Shown here: positions 37,386-45,628 of the stretch, piece by piece
Layout of the letters: every line of letters starts with the position of its first letter
Position numbering within the stretch: the first letter of the stretch is position 1
Origin: Dyella japonica DSM 16301
Lineage (GTDB): Bacteria > Pseudomonadota > Gammaproteobacteria > Xanthomonadales > Rhodanobacteraceae
NCBI RefSeq assembly: GCF_001010355.1
Contig: NZ_JPLA01000026.1
Span: forward strand, 1-64,000
DNA: 64,000 bases
Reading direction: 5' to 3'
The notes under the pieces: model-generated
The model's input: the letters and a program-made list of their open reading frames with translations, nothing else
Told to the model about the DNA's origin: nothing
Database searches by the model: none
Made by a program: the position numbers and the translations under genes

Positions 37386-38765
37386 ATGACCGGAAGCAAG
37401 CGCATCTACGCTCTCGACACCAATGTGTTGCTGCACGATCCGACGTCGCTGTTCCGCTTCGAAGAGCACGATGTCTTCATCCCCATGACGGTGTTGGAGG
37501 AACTGGACGAAAAGAAAAAGGGCGCCTCCGAGGTTTCGCGCAACGGTCGTCAGGTCAGCCGCTTTCTCAATGAACTGATCGTTCGCGGCAACGGCCATGG
37601 CATTAGCAACGGCCTGGAGTTGTCCAACCCCGAGGGAGTCAATCTCAAACGCGGCGGCGCGGTGGGCAGGCTGTATTTCCAGCAGCGCACCACCAACGGC
37701 CACGGCAAGGCAGACAACCTGATCCTGTCGGCGGTGATCGAACTGCGCGACCAGAATCCCGAGCGTTCGGTGGTGCTGGTCAGCAAGGACATCAACCTGC
37801 GCATCAAGGCCAAGATCTACGGCATCGATGCGGAAGACTATGAAAACGACCGCGCGCTGGACGACTTTGCGCTGCTCTATACCGGCTCCACCGAGCTGGG
37901 CGAAGACTTCTGGGACAAGCACCCCGAAGTGCAATCGTGGAACGAACGCGGACGCACCTTCTACAAGCTCGACCGCCGCGAGGACGAAGACTGGTATCCC
38001 AACCAGTGCCTGTTCCTGCCCGGCGACAACAGCGTGGAACTGCGCGTGCTGCACGTGGACGACGTCAAGGCCACGCTGGTGCTGCTGGATGATCACAGCC
38101 ACGCCAATCACGCCGTATGGGGCATCGCAGCGCGCAACCGCGAGCAGAATTTCGCGCTCAACGTGCTGATGGATCCGGACGTCGATTTCGTCACCCTGCT
38201 CGGCACGGCCGGTACCGGCAAGACCTTGCTCGCGCTTGCCGCCGGCCTGGCGCAGGTGATGGACCAGCAGCGCTATCGCGAGATCATCATGACGCGTGCC
38301 ACCGTGTCGGTGGGCGAAGACATCGGCTTCCTGCCCGGCACGGAGGAAGAAAAGATGACGCCGTGGATGGGCGCGCTCACCGACAACCTCGAAGTGCTCG
38401 CCAATCCGGAGGAAGGCGGCAGCTGGGGACGCCAGGCCACCAACGACCTGCTCGCCTCGCGCATCAAGATCCGCTCGCTCAACTTCATGCGCGGCCGCAC
38501 CTTCCTCTCGCGTTATCTGATCATCGACGAGGCGCAGAACCTCACGCCCAAGCAGATGAAGACGCTGATCACGCGTGCAGGTCCGGGTACCAAGATCGTC
38601 TGCCTGGGCAATGTCGAGCAGATCGACACGCCCTACCTCACGGAGACCACGTCCGGCCTTACGTACGCGGTGGACCGCTTCAAGCACTGGGAGCATTCGG
38701 CGCATATCACCTTGCGTCGCGGTGAGCGCTCGAGGCTGGCGGATTTTGCGTCGGAGGCGTTGTAA
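37386..38765 (+). CDS. PIN domain-PhoH ATPase fusion protein
   Basis: 459 residues. The N-terminal PIN nuclease-like domain (about 1-150; YALDTNVLLHDPTSL, VLEELDEKKKG) is joined to a PhoH ATPase (about 250-455). The ATPase has Walker A GTAGTGKT at 273-280 and Walker B LIIDEAQNLTP. This is the YlaK/PhoH2-like architecture, which acts on RNA as helicase/ribonuclease in the characterised members. The start at 37386 follows AAGAGG. Its cellular target here is unknown. It is followed by a hairpin and a REP element. Confidence 0.9.
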   Translation: MTGSKRIYALDTNVLLHDPTSLFRFEEHDVFIPMTVLEELDEKKKGASEVSRNGRQVSRFLNELIVRGNGHGISNGLELSNPEGVNLKRGGAVGRLYFQQRTTNGHGKADNLILSAVIELRDQNPERSVVLVSKDINLRIKAKIYGIDAEDYENDRALDDFALLYTGSTELGEDFWDKHPEVQSWNERGRTFYKLDRREDEDWYPNQCLFLPGDNSVELRVLHVDDVKATLVLLDDHSHANHAVWGIAARNREQNFALNVLMDPDVDFVTLLGTAGTGKTLLALAAGLAQVMDQQRYREIIMTRATVSVGEDIGFLPGTEEEKMTPWMGALTDNLEVLANPEEGGSWGRQATNDLLASRIKIRSLNFMRGRTFLSRYLIIDEAQNLTPKQMKTLITRAGPGTKIVCLGNVEQIDTPYLTETTSGLTYAVDRFKHWEHSAHITLRRGERSRLADFASEAL

Positions 38766-38774
38766 GAGAACCTG

Positions 38775-38802
38775 AGTTGCTCCGACGACCATCGGAGCAA
38801 CT
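38775..38802 (+). terminator. Hairpin terminator after the PhoH gene
   Basis: Perfect 11-bp arms AGTTGCTCCGA and TCGGAGCAACT with a 6-base loop are followed by TTTCCT. It starts 10 bases after the stop. The T-run is short, so strength is uncertain. Confidence 0.6.
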
Positions 38803-38807
38803 TTCCT

Positions 38808-38886
38808 GTGGGAGCGCACCCTGTGCGCGACGGCACGCGGGGCGTCACCGCTCCGTAGGTTTGTCGCGCACAGGGTGCGCTCCCAC
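38808..38886. repeat. REP-like palindrome, copy 5
   Basis: Perfect arms GTGGGAGCGCACCCTGTGCG... and its complement, about 24 bp each, with a centre nearly the same as copy 2 (accgctccgtaggttt). It is the only copy between genes in tandem (PhoH gene and thiD). Confidence 0.9.
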
Positions 38887-38960
38887 AAATCCTTCGACAC
38901 GCTCGTCATTGGGCGCGCTCCAGAATTCGAAGACACCACCATTAGCCGCCCGTAGACACC

Positions 38961-39746
38961 ATGCCCCACACCGCCCCACCCATCGCCCTCACCATCGCCG
39001 GCTCCGACTCCGGCGGTGGCGCCGGCATTCAGGCCGATCTGAAGACCTTTCATGCTCGTGAGGTCCACGGCCTCTCAGTGATCGCGGCGATCACCTCGCA
39101 GAACACGCAGGGCGTGACGGCGGTGCACACGGTTCCGTTGAAACACATCCGCAGCCAGCTCGACGCCGTATTCGACGACTTCCCCATCGCTGCCGTGAAG
39201 ACCGGCATGCTGGGCAGCGCCTCGGTGACCAGGCTGGTGGCCAAGGAGATGCGTGCACGCAAACCCTCATGGCTGGTGGTCGACCCGGTGATGATTTCCA
39301 CCAGCGGCGCGAGACTGCTCGACGAGGATGCCGTCGAGGCGATGGTGGAAGAGCTCATTCCGCTGGCCGACGTGCTCACGCCCAACCTGCCCGAGGCAGA
39401 AGCCCTGCTCGGGAAAAAATTGCGCAAGGCGCAGGATTTCGATCGCGCCGGCAAGGCCCTGCTCAAGCTCGGCGCACGCGCCGTGCTGCTCAAAGGCGGC
39501 CATTCCGACGAACGCCAGGTGATCGACCGTTTCTACGACGACAGCGGCGTGATGGAGCTGCGGCACCGGCGGCTCCCGATCGAAGGCCATGGCACCGGCT
39601 GCACGCTGGCCTCGGCCATCGCGGCGGAACTTGCCAAGGGCCACGCGCCGCGCTCAGCCGTGCGCCGCGCCGTGGCGTACGTGCAGCGCGCGCTTGAACG
39701 CAGTTATCGCCCGGGCGGCTGCGAGGTTCACGTACTCGGCCATTGA
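38961..39746 (+). CDS. thiD: Hydroxymethylpyrimidine/phosphomethylpyrimidine kinase
   Basis: Phosphorylates HMP and HMP-P for thiamine synthesis, 261 residues, ribokinase fold. Motifs: TIAGSDSGGGAGIQADLKTF, VVDPVMISTSGARLL, LTPNLPEAEAL and the ATP/catalytic GHGTGCTLASAIAA. It stands apart from other thi genes. No THI-box riboswitch is visible in the 74 bases after the REP. Confidence 0.95.
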   Translation: MPHTAPPIALTIAGSDSGGGAGIQADLKTFHAREVHGLSVIAAITSQNTQGVTAVHTVPLKHIRSQLDAVFDDFPIAAVKTGMLGSASVTRLVAKEMRARKPSWLVVDPVMISTSGARLLDEDAVEAMVEELIPLADVLTPNLPEAEALLGKKLRKAQDFDRAGKALLKLGARAVLLKGGHSDERQVIDRFYDDSGVMELRHRRLPIEGHGTGCTLASAIAAELAKGHAPRSAVRRAVAYVQRALERSYRPGGCEVHVLGH

Positions 39747-39807
39747 CGCGGCCAATCCGCACAGTGGCTGAATCGGCGTCCGGGCGGACCCTCCCTCAGG
39801 GAGTAGA

Positions 39808-40785
39808 ATGGCCGCTTCCGCTTGCCGCCATGACTCGTCCATGATCCTTGCCCCGCGCCTTGTGCTGTTGATCCTGTTCGCACTGTTTGCCCTGTGCGTG
39901 CTGCTGGTGCATCTGCGCGGCCGCGCCAGGCTGCGTTTCGATCGCCAGTTGGTGGATCACTCAGCGGTGTTCGCGCCCTACAACCTGCTGATGTACGCGT
40001 TCTCGGCGGTGCCGGCCACGCCCATCCTCGATCGCCGCGGCTTTCCCCAGCTCGATTTGTTGCAAGCCAATTGGCAGGCCATCCGCGAGGAAGCGCTGCA
40101 CCTGTTCGACGAGGGCTTTATCCGCGCGGCGGAAAAGAACAACGACGCGAGCTTCAACAGTTTCTTCAAGCAAGGCTGGAAGCGCTTTTACCTGAAGTGG
40201 TACGGCGAGCCGCTGGCCTCGGCCGAGACGCTGTGCCCCAAGACAGTGGCCTTGCTCAATGCCATTCCCAGCGTGAAGGCGGCGATGTTTGCCCTGCTTC
40301 CGCCCGGCAGCAAGCTCAATCCGCATCGCGATCCGTTTGCCGGCTCGCTGCGCTATCACCTGGGCCTGATCACACCCAATTCGGAAGACTGCCGCATCTT
40401 TGTCGATGGCGAGATGCACAGCTGGGGCGACGGCAAGGACGTGGTGTTCGACGAAACCTATGTGCACTGGGCCGAGAACCGCACCGACCAGACGCGCGTG
40501 ATCCTGTTCGCCGACGTCGAACGTCCGCTGCGTACGCGCTTCATGAATGCCATCAATCATCGCGTGGGTGCCTTCATGGGCAAGATCACCGCGTCCCCCA
40601 ATACCGAATCGCCGGAAGAAAAAACCGGCTTCGTCAATCGCATGTTCGCGCTCAACCAGCGCAGCCGCGACCGCAACCGTGCCTTCAAGAAGAAGCATCC
40701 CAAGCTGTTCCGCACGGCCAAATACATCGGCATGCTGGTGCTGATCTGGATCATCTTCCTGGCGCCGTGGCCGTTCTTCCGCTGA
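39808..40785 (+). CDS. lpxO: Aspartyl/asparaginyl beta-hydroxylase, LpxO-like
   Basis: 325 residues. A membrane helix near the N-terminus (LVLLILFALFALCVLLV) and one at the C-terminus (YIGMLVLIWIIFLAPW) flank a cytoplasmic Fe(II)/2-oxoglutarate hydroxylase domain with LNPHRDPFAG and ETYVHWAENRT, the metal ligands. LpxO hydroxylates the 2-position of lipid A acyl chains; this substrate is inferred. Start 39808 has GGGAG before it; ATG 39841 right before the first helix is an alternative. Confidence 0.85.
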   Translation: MAASACRHDSSMILAPRLVLLILFALFALCVLLVHLRGRARLRFDRQLVDHSAVFAPYNLLMYAFSAVPATPILDRRGFPQLDLLQANWQAIREEALHLFDEGFIRAAEKNNDASFNSFFKQGWKRFYLKWYGEPLASAETLCPKTVALLNAIPSVKAAMFALLPPGSKLNPHRDPFAGSLRYHLGLITPNSEDCRIFVDGEMHSWGDGKDVVFDETYVHWAENRTDQTRVILFADVERPLRTRFMNAINHRVGAFMGKITASPNTESPEEKTGFVNRMFALNQRSRDRNRAFKKKHPKLFRTAKYIGMLVLIWIIFLAPWPFFR

Positions 40786-40787
40786 GC

Positions 40788-40814
40788 GGTCACGCATCGT
40801 GAGACCCGCGCGTC
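40788..40814 (+). promoter_or_regulatory. Candidate ECF41-type promoter
   Basis: GGTCACG (40788-40794), a spacer of exactly 16 bases and CGTC (40811-40814). The consensus I know for ECF41 sigma factors is TGTCACA-N16-CGTC, so five of seven -35 bases, the whole -10 and the spacing agree. It lies 29 bases before the ECF41 gene, so autoregulation is likely. The -35 begins two bases after the lpxO stop codon. Confidence 0.6.
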
Positions 40815-40843
40815 CTTGAAGTGTCTTCCTGTTGGAGAACGTC

Positions 40844-41743
40844 ATGGACCTCGCCACCACCACCTTCCAGCACCACCGCCCGCGCCTGCTGGGCCTGGCC
40901 TACCGCATGCTCGGCACCCAGGCCGATGCCGAGGACGTGCTGCACGACGCCTGGCTGCGCTGGCACCAGCAGGACACCACCGCCCTGGATGACGCCGAGG
41001 CCTGGCTGGTCACCGTGACCACCCGGCTGGCGCTGGACCGCCTGCGCCGCGCCAAGACCGAACGCCAGCACTACACCGGCCCCTGGCTGCCGGAGCCACT
41101 GGTGGACCAGACGCAGCAGCCGGAAGCGGAACTGGAGCGTACCGAAAGCCTTAGCCTGTCCTTCCTCGCCCTGCTCGAACGCCTCAGTCCGGAAGAACGC
41201 GCCGCCTTCCTGCTGGTCCAGGTGTTCGACTACAGCCACGGCGAGACCGCGCAGATGCTGCAGATCGGCGAAGACGCCTGCCGCCAGCGCGTCCATCGCG
41301 CCCGCCAGCGTCTGCGCGAAGGCCGTCCGCGCTTCACTCATGCGCCCGATGTGCAGCGTCGCCTGCTGGAGAAGTTCCGCGACGCGCTGGAAAGCGCCAG
41401 CGTCGAATCCCTGCATGCGCTGTTTGCCGAAGATGCCGTCCACCTGGCCGATGGCGGCGGCAAGGCCCGGGCCACGCTGCGGCCGCTGCATGGCGCCGAT
41501 CGCGTCGTGCGGCTGTACACCATCATCGCCGAGCGCTATCGCGACTATGCGATCGTGCATCGACTGCAGTGGCTCAACGGCGCGCCGGCGTTGCTAACCT
41601 GGGTTAACACGAAGCTCTCGACGGTCGCGTGGATCGAAACGGACGGCGAGCGCATCACCAGCATCCACTCGCTGCGCAACCCGGAAAAACTCGCTCGATT
41701 GGAAGCTGTCACGAATCCCCTGGCTGGTACGTCTTTGTCATAA
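40844..41743 (+). CDS. ECF41-family RNA polymerase sigma factor
   Basis: 299 residues. Sigma2 (about 8-75) and sigma4 (about 105-165; FLLVQVFDYSHGETAQML) are followed by a SnoaL/NTF2-like C-terminal extension in place of a separate anti-sigma factor. The three ECF41 hallmarks are present: WLPEP at 81-85, DGGGK at 203-207 and NPEKL (usual NPDKL) at 279-283. In ECF41 the extension restrains and tunes the sigma factor. The start ATG at 40844 has TGGAG before it; the in-frame TTG at 40832 is less likely. The next gene is the expected partner. Confidence 0.93.
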   Translation: MDLATTTFQHHRPRLLGLAYRMLGTQADAEDVLHDAWLRWHQQDTTALDDAEAWLVTVTTRLALDRLRRAKTERQHYTGPWLPEPLVDQTQQPEAELERTESLSLSFLALLERLSPEERAAFLLVQVFDYSHGETAQMLQIGEDACRQRVHRARQRLREGRPRFTHAPDVQRRLLEKFRDALESASVESLHALFAEDAVHLADGGGKARATLRPLHGADRVVRLYTIIAERYRDYAIVHRLQWLNGAPALLTWVNTKLSTVAWIETDGERITSIHSLRNPEKLARLEAVTNPLAGTSLS

Positions 41744-41777
41744 GCGGCCACGGTGGCCGCGTGCCAAGGAACCCGTC

Positions 41778-42242
41778 ATGTCCAAGCGTCTTTCGTTTAT
41801 GAAGTACCCCAAAGCCCTCAAGCCGCTGCTCGACTTCAGTGCCGCGATGCATGAATGCGGCCTGGAAGCCCCGCTGGTGGAGCTGGTGTTGATGCGCGTG
41901 TCGCAGATCAACGGCTGCGCCTATTGCATGGATATGCACAGCAAGGACGCGCGCGCCGCCGGCGAGACCGAGCAGCGTCTGTATGTTCTGGCTGGCTGGC
42001 GCGAAGCGTCGTTCTACAGCGAGCGCGAATGCGCGGCCTTCGAATGGGCCGAAGCGGTCACTCGCCTGGGCGAGCATGGCGTCTCCGATGCCGTCTACGA
42101 CCGCGCCCGTGCCTCCTTCAGCGAAGAAGAACTGCTGAGCCTCACCCTGCTGGTGGGCCTGATCAACACCTGGAACCGCATCAACGTGTCGTTCCAGACG
42201 CCGGCTGGCAGCTACAAGCCGGCGGCGAAACAGGCAGCCTGA
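41778..42242 (+). CDS. AhpD-like carboxymuconolactone decarboxylase-family protein
   Basis: 154 residues, alpha-helical AhpD fold. C47 and C50 in INGCAYCMDMHSKDA with H54 form the redox-active CxxC-His site of AhpD-type alkylhydroperoxidases. Genes of this family are the usual target and neighbour of ECF41 sigma factors. It begins 34 bases after the sigma factor gene and is probably cotranscribed. Substrate unknown. Confidence 0.92.
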   Translation: MSKRLSFMKYPKALKPLLDFSAAMHECGLEAPLVELVLMRVSQINGCAYCMDMHSKDARAAGETEQRLYVLAGWREASFYSERECAAFEWAEAVTRLGEHGVSDAVYDRARASFSEEELLSLTLLVGLINTWNRINVSFQTPAGSYKPAAKQAA

Positions 42243-42298
42243 TCTCCAGCCCAGGGAGCGGGAAGCCTTCCCGCTCTTTCTGGTGCCAGATCGAACAA

Positions 42299-43390
42299 CT
42301 ACGCCTGGCGCGCCATCCAACGAAGACGCCAGCGCGCTGGCCACCTCTTCAGCGCCAACGCCGGCTTCTCGATCAGATGCCATGACAGCACGGCCATCGC
42401 ACAGGCGAGCGGCCAGGCTAGCAAGGCATTCCATGCGAGGCCCCAGCCGGTTGCATGGCTGGCAACCAGCTGCTGCATGGGGAATCCCCAGAGATAAATG
42501 CCGTACGAGTAGTCACCAAGACGGTTGAAGCTGCGCCAGGGCGTGAGATAGGCAAAGGCGAAGACGAACGCGCTCAGGGCCAGCCCCATGGCAAACGGAT
42601 AGAGCATCGTCTGGCGCACTAGGACCGCCAAGATCGCCAGACCGATCACCCACCACCAGCTGATGCGCAACCATTGTCGGTTCACGTAGCAGAAGACGCC
42701 GACCGCGAAATAGCCGGCCAGACGCAAGAACGATTCCAGCGGAACCAGCGGCAAACGATCCGGTGCCAGCATGCCGCAGACCAACAAGGCGGCCAGCAGT
42801 ACGTTGCACCATCGAGGCCGCGCAAGCAAACCCAGCAGACCGGCGATCAACACCCACAAGTACATGCGCACTTCGGCAGGCAGCGTCCAGATCGAGCCAT
42901 TGACGAATCCGGGCAAGGGATTGTCCTTGAACACTCCTGGCAGATACCACGCCAGCCCTTTGCCAAGGGCCAGATTCTTGGTCACGTAGTGGACGGTGCC
43001 GTGGTCGGCCAAATAGCTGGACACGCTCAGCGAGGTCACCAGCGGTCCGAGCACGAATGCCGACGCCAGCAGGCAGAAAACGTAGGCGGGATAAATGCGC
43101 AGCACGCGCGCCCACAGGAATTGGAACGGATCGCGGCGGCGCAAATAGCTTCCCGCAATCATGTATCCGCTGGTGACAAAGAACACGTCGACCGCCAGGT
43201 CACCGGAGTACGTGCCCCAGCCGAGCCAGAGGAACAGATCGGGCCACCCCAGGCCGCCGCTGATGGCGGGGCCGTGACCGTAGATCACCAGGCTCGCGGC
43301 AAGAAAACGCAGCAGCAGGAAGTTGTCCTGCCCCTGCTCCAGCGCTTCCGCCAACGTCCTTGTACGCAGCACGATTTCCCCTTGCGACAT
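42299..43390 (-). CDS. Acyltransferase family 3 membrane protein
   Basis: 363 residues with about ten predicted membrane helices. The first cytoplasmic part contains LLLRFLAASLVIYGHGP, the catalytic His region of the OafA/YrhL family (R-x10-H). FFVTSGYMIAGSYLRR and the C-terminal YGIYLWGFPMQQL are also typical. Such enzymes acetylate or acylate surface sugars; the target is not evident from the neighbours. It faces the AhpD-like gene end to end, with only 56 bases between. Confidence 0.9.
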   Translation of the reverse strand: MSQGEIVLRTRTLAEALEQGQDNFLLLRFLAASLVIYGHGPAISGGLGWPDLFLWLGWGTYSGDLAVDVFFVTSGYMIAGSYLRRRDPFQFLWARVLRIYPAYVFCLLASAFVLGPLVTSLSVSSYLADHGTVHYVTKNLALGKGLAWYLPGVFKDNPLPGFVNGSIWTLPAEVRMYLWVLIAGLLGLLARPRWCNVLLAALLVCGMLAPDRLPLVPLESFLRLAGYFAVGVFCYVNRQWLRISWWWVIGLAILAVLVRQTMLYPFAMGLALSAFVFAFAYLTPWRSFNRLGDYSYGIYLWGFPMQQLVASHATGWGLAWNALLAWPLACAMAVLSWHLIEKPALALKRWPARWRLRWMARQA

Positions 43391-43504
43391 CAGCTCGAGC
43401 CATCAAGGCGTCCGCCTTCAGACGCACCCCTGGGTGAGATGCGCCTGATGGTACGAAAACGCCGGTGATACGGCGAGCCGCGAGGGCCTTGGCGGCCCCG
43501 ATGC

Positions 43505-44518
43505 TTACGCCTTGACGCGCTTGACGATGGCGTCGCCGAAGCTCGACGTGGTGCCCTTGCCGCCGATGTCCGGCGTCACGCTGTCGCGGTCGTTGGTCAT
43601 GGTGTCGCGGATGGCGTTGCGCACCTTGTCGCCCTTCTCGACCATGCCCAGGTGATCGAGCATGTCGGCCGCGGCGAGCAGCAGCGCGCACGGATTGGCG
43701 ATGCCCTTGCCGGCGATGTCCGGTGCCGAACCGTGCACGGCTTCGAAAATCGCCGCTTCGGTGCCGATGTTGTCGCCCGGGGCCAGGCCCAGGCCGCCCA
43801 CCAGGCCGGCGCACAAATCCGAGAGGATGTCGCCGAACAGGTTGGTGGTGACGATCACGTCGAACTGCTCGGGCTTCATCACCAGCTGCATGCAGGCGTT
43901 GTCCACGATCATCTCGTTGAACTCGATCTGCGGGTATTCCTTGGCGATTTCGCGCGCCACGTTGAGGAACAGGCCCGAGGCGGTCTTGATGATGTTTGCC
44001 TTGTGCACGGCCGTGACCTTCTTGCGGCCCTTCTTCACGGCCAGTTCGAAGGCGTAGCGCACGATGCGGCTGGAGCCCTTGCGCGTGTTGCGGATCATCG
44101 AGATGGCGGTTTCGCCGTCTTCGGAAATCGACTGGCCTTCGGACAGGTACGCACCTTCGGTGTTCTCGCGCACCGTGATGATGTCGATGTTGTCGAAGCG
44201 CGCCTTGGTGCCCGGGAAGCTGATCGCCGGTCGCACGTTGGCGTACAGGTCGAAATGGCGGCGCAGGGTGACGTTGATCGAGGTGAAGCCGCCGCCCACC
44301 GGAGTGGTCAGCGGGCCCTTCAGGGCCACCTTGTGCTTGGCGATGGCGTCGAGCGTCGGCTGCGGCAGCAGGTCGCCGCTCTTTTCCAGCGCGACCATGC
44401 CGGCATCGACGAACTCGTAGGACAGGCCGCAGTCCAGGGCGTCGAGCACGCGCAACGTGGCGTTCATGATCTCGGGGCCGATACCGTCGCCCGGAATCAC
44501 GGCAATGGTCTTGCTCAT
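43505..44518 (-). CDS. icd: NAD-type isocitrate dehydrogenase
   Basis: TCA-cycle enzyme of the isocitrate/isopropylmalate dehydrogenase family, 337 residues, much shorter than E. coli Icd (416). The N-terminus has VIPGDGIGPEIM; the substrate loop reads VRENTEGAYLSEGQ; cofactor region GLGLAPGDNIG and EAVHGSAPDIAGKGIANP. The short type I form of Xanthomonas uses NAD, so I infer NAD here. Homoisocitrate dehydrogenase is a less likely alternative. AAGGAG precedes the ATG. Confidence 0.88.
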   Translation of the reverse strand: MSKTIAVIPGDGIGPEIMNATLRVLDALDCGLSYEFVDAGMVALEKSGDLLPQPTLDAIAKHKVALKGPLTTPVGGGFTSINVTLRRHFDLYANVRPAISFPGTKARFDNIDIITVRENTEGAYLSEGQSISEDGETAISMIRNTRKGSSRIVRYAFELAVKKGRKKVTAVHKANIIKTASGLFLNVAREIAKEYPQIEFNEMIVDNACMQLVMKPEQFDVIVTTNLFGDILSDLCAGLVGGLGLAPGDNIGTEAAIFEAVHGSAPDIAGKGIANPCALLLAAADMLDHLGMVEKGDKVRNAIRDTMTNDRDSVTPDIGGKGTTSSFGDAIVKRVKA

Positions 44519-44717
44519 GGGGACACTCCTTGGGATATGAATCGAGCAACCCTGTGGCGGGGTACGACAGGGCTATAAAACCCGTCGATTATCCCCGATG
44601 CGTCGCCAAGCGGCCAGAGCACAAGCCCTGGCCGCCGTTGCAAATCCTCGTACGCAGCATTGAATAAACTCGCATGCGTCAACGGAGCGGCAAGGAGGGA
44701 GCCGCCCCGAGGGTCGT

Positions 44718-45122
44718 TCAGGCGTGGCTGGCGCAATCCGCCGTTGCGGCGCCCTGGTCCGATTCCAGCTGATCCAGGAAATCCACCGCCCGGCGCAGGT
44801 GCGGGATCACGATGGAACCGCCCACCACCAGGCCGACGCTGAAGGTTTCGAAGAATTCTTCGCGGGTGACGCCCGCTTCCTTGCACTGGGCCACGTGGTA
44901 GCTGATGCAGTCGTCGCAGCGCAGCACCATGGAGGCCACCAGGCCGAGCAGCTCCTTGGTCTTCACGTCCAGCGCGCCGGGCTTATAGGTCTGCGTATCG
45001 AGCGCGAAGAAGCGGCGGACGACCTGGTTGTCTTCCGACAGAATGCGTTCGTTCATGCGCTGGCGAAACGCGGTGAATTCGGCAACGCGGTCCTTGCCGG
45101 CCTCGTCCTTGGGATGGCTCAT
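44718..45122 (-). CDS. Second AhpD-like carboxymuconolactone decarboxylase-family protein
   Basis: 134 residues. C69-x-x-C72 and H76 in LRCDDCISYHVAQ form an AhpD-like redox site. The C-terminal IPHLRRAVDFLDQL is helical. It overlaps the glutaredoxin stop/start by four bases (ATGA), so the two are translated together and may work in the same thiol pathway. This is inferred from the overlap. It is different in sequence from the copy at 41778. The 199 bases between it and icd hold a possible icd promoter region, with no gene. Confidence 0.88.
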   Translation of the reverse strand: MSHPKDEAGKDRVAEFTAFRQRMNERILSEDNQVVRRFFALDTQTYKPGALDVKTKELLGLVASMVLRCDDCISYHVAQCKEAGVTREEFFETFSVGLVVGGSIVIPHLRRAVDFLDQLESDQGAATADCASHA

Positions 45123-45382
45123 GCGTTGATCTCCAGCAGTTCGGCGAGCTTGCCGCTACGGTCGGCGGCGACCAGATCGTCGAAACCGCCCACGTGGTGG
45201 TCGTTGATGAAAATCTGCGGCACGGTGCGACGACCGCCGCTGCGGGCCAGCATGGCGTCACGCTGCGCCGGATCGGTATCGATGCGCACTTCGCTCCACT
45301 CCAGCCCCTTGGACTTGAGCAGGTTTTTCGCAGACACGCAATACGGACATACCGCCGTGGAATAGACCTCAATCTTGGGCAC
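45119..45382 (-). CDS. grxC: Glutaredoxin 3
   Basis: 87 residues, a thioredoxin fold with the dithiol active site C12-P-Y-C15 (STAVCPYCVSAKNLL). The cis-Pro motif is RTVPQIFIN and the glutathione-binding motif GGFDDL. It reduces disulfides and mixed glutathione disulfides in the cytoplasm. It leads a two-gene operon with the AhpD-like gene and is divergent from the BepA-like gene. Confidence 0.96.
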   Translation of the reverse strand: MPKIEVYSTAVCPYCVSAKNLLKSKGLEWSEVRIDTDPAQRDAMLARSGGRRTVPQIFINDHHVGGFDDLVAADRSGKLAELLEINA

Positions 45383-45456
45383 AACACACCTCGGAAATCA
45401 GGGAACCCTACGGCAGCCCTACATGGGGTCCGCCAGGGGTGTAAACAACAGTGAAC

Positions 45457-45477
45457 TGACACCGTAAGCTGGTGTCA
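45457..45477. promoter_or_regulatory. Operator-like palindrome TGACACC-N7-GGTGTCA
   Basis: A perfect 7-bp inverted repeat (extended by flanking GTGA/CACT) stands in the 242-base divergent gap between grxC and the BepA-like gene, 74 bases before grxC. No T-run, so more like an operator than a terminator. The binding protein is unknown. Confidence 0.45.
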
Positions 45478-45592
45478 CTAATGCTATTGTCGCTGACCTA
45501 TGCGCATGGCACCACGCCCCGCCCCGGAGACAATCCGTTTCCCTGCCAAACGGGGGCGGAATGCCGCAGGGCGGACTAACGAAAACGGAACA

Positions 45593-45628
45593 ATGACCAC
45601 GCAAAGCCTGCGGGCGGGACGCCCATGA
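45593..45628 (+). CDS. Possible 11-codon leader peptide before the BepA-like gene
   Basis: ATG ACC ACG ... CCA TGA encodes MTTQSLRAGRP. Its TGA overlaps the ATG of the protease gene (ATGA), and AACGGAACA stands before it as weak ribosome site. The protease gene itself lacks a good Shine-Dalgarno sequence, so coupled translation is possible. Chance occurrence cannot be excluded. Confidence 0.25.
   Translation: MTTQSLRAGRP

Noticed and set aside
38887..38960. TPP riboswitch before thiD
   Set aside because: No CTGAGA or ACCTGA-type conserved elements in the short leader.
43200..44549. 449-codon open frame opposite/alternative to icd
   Set aside because: Same strand but other frame, Arg/Pro/Gly-rich; icd in its own frame has full family motifs.
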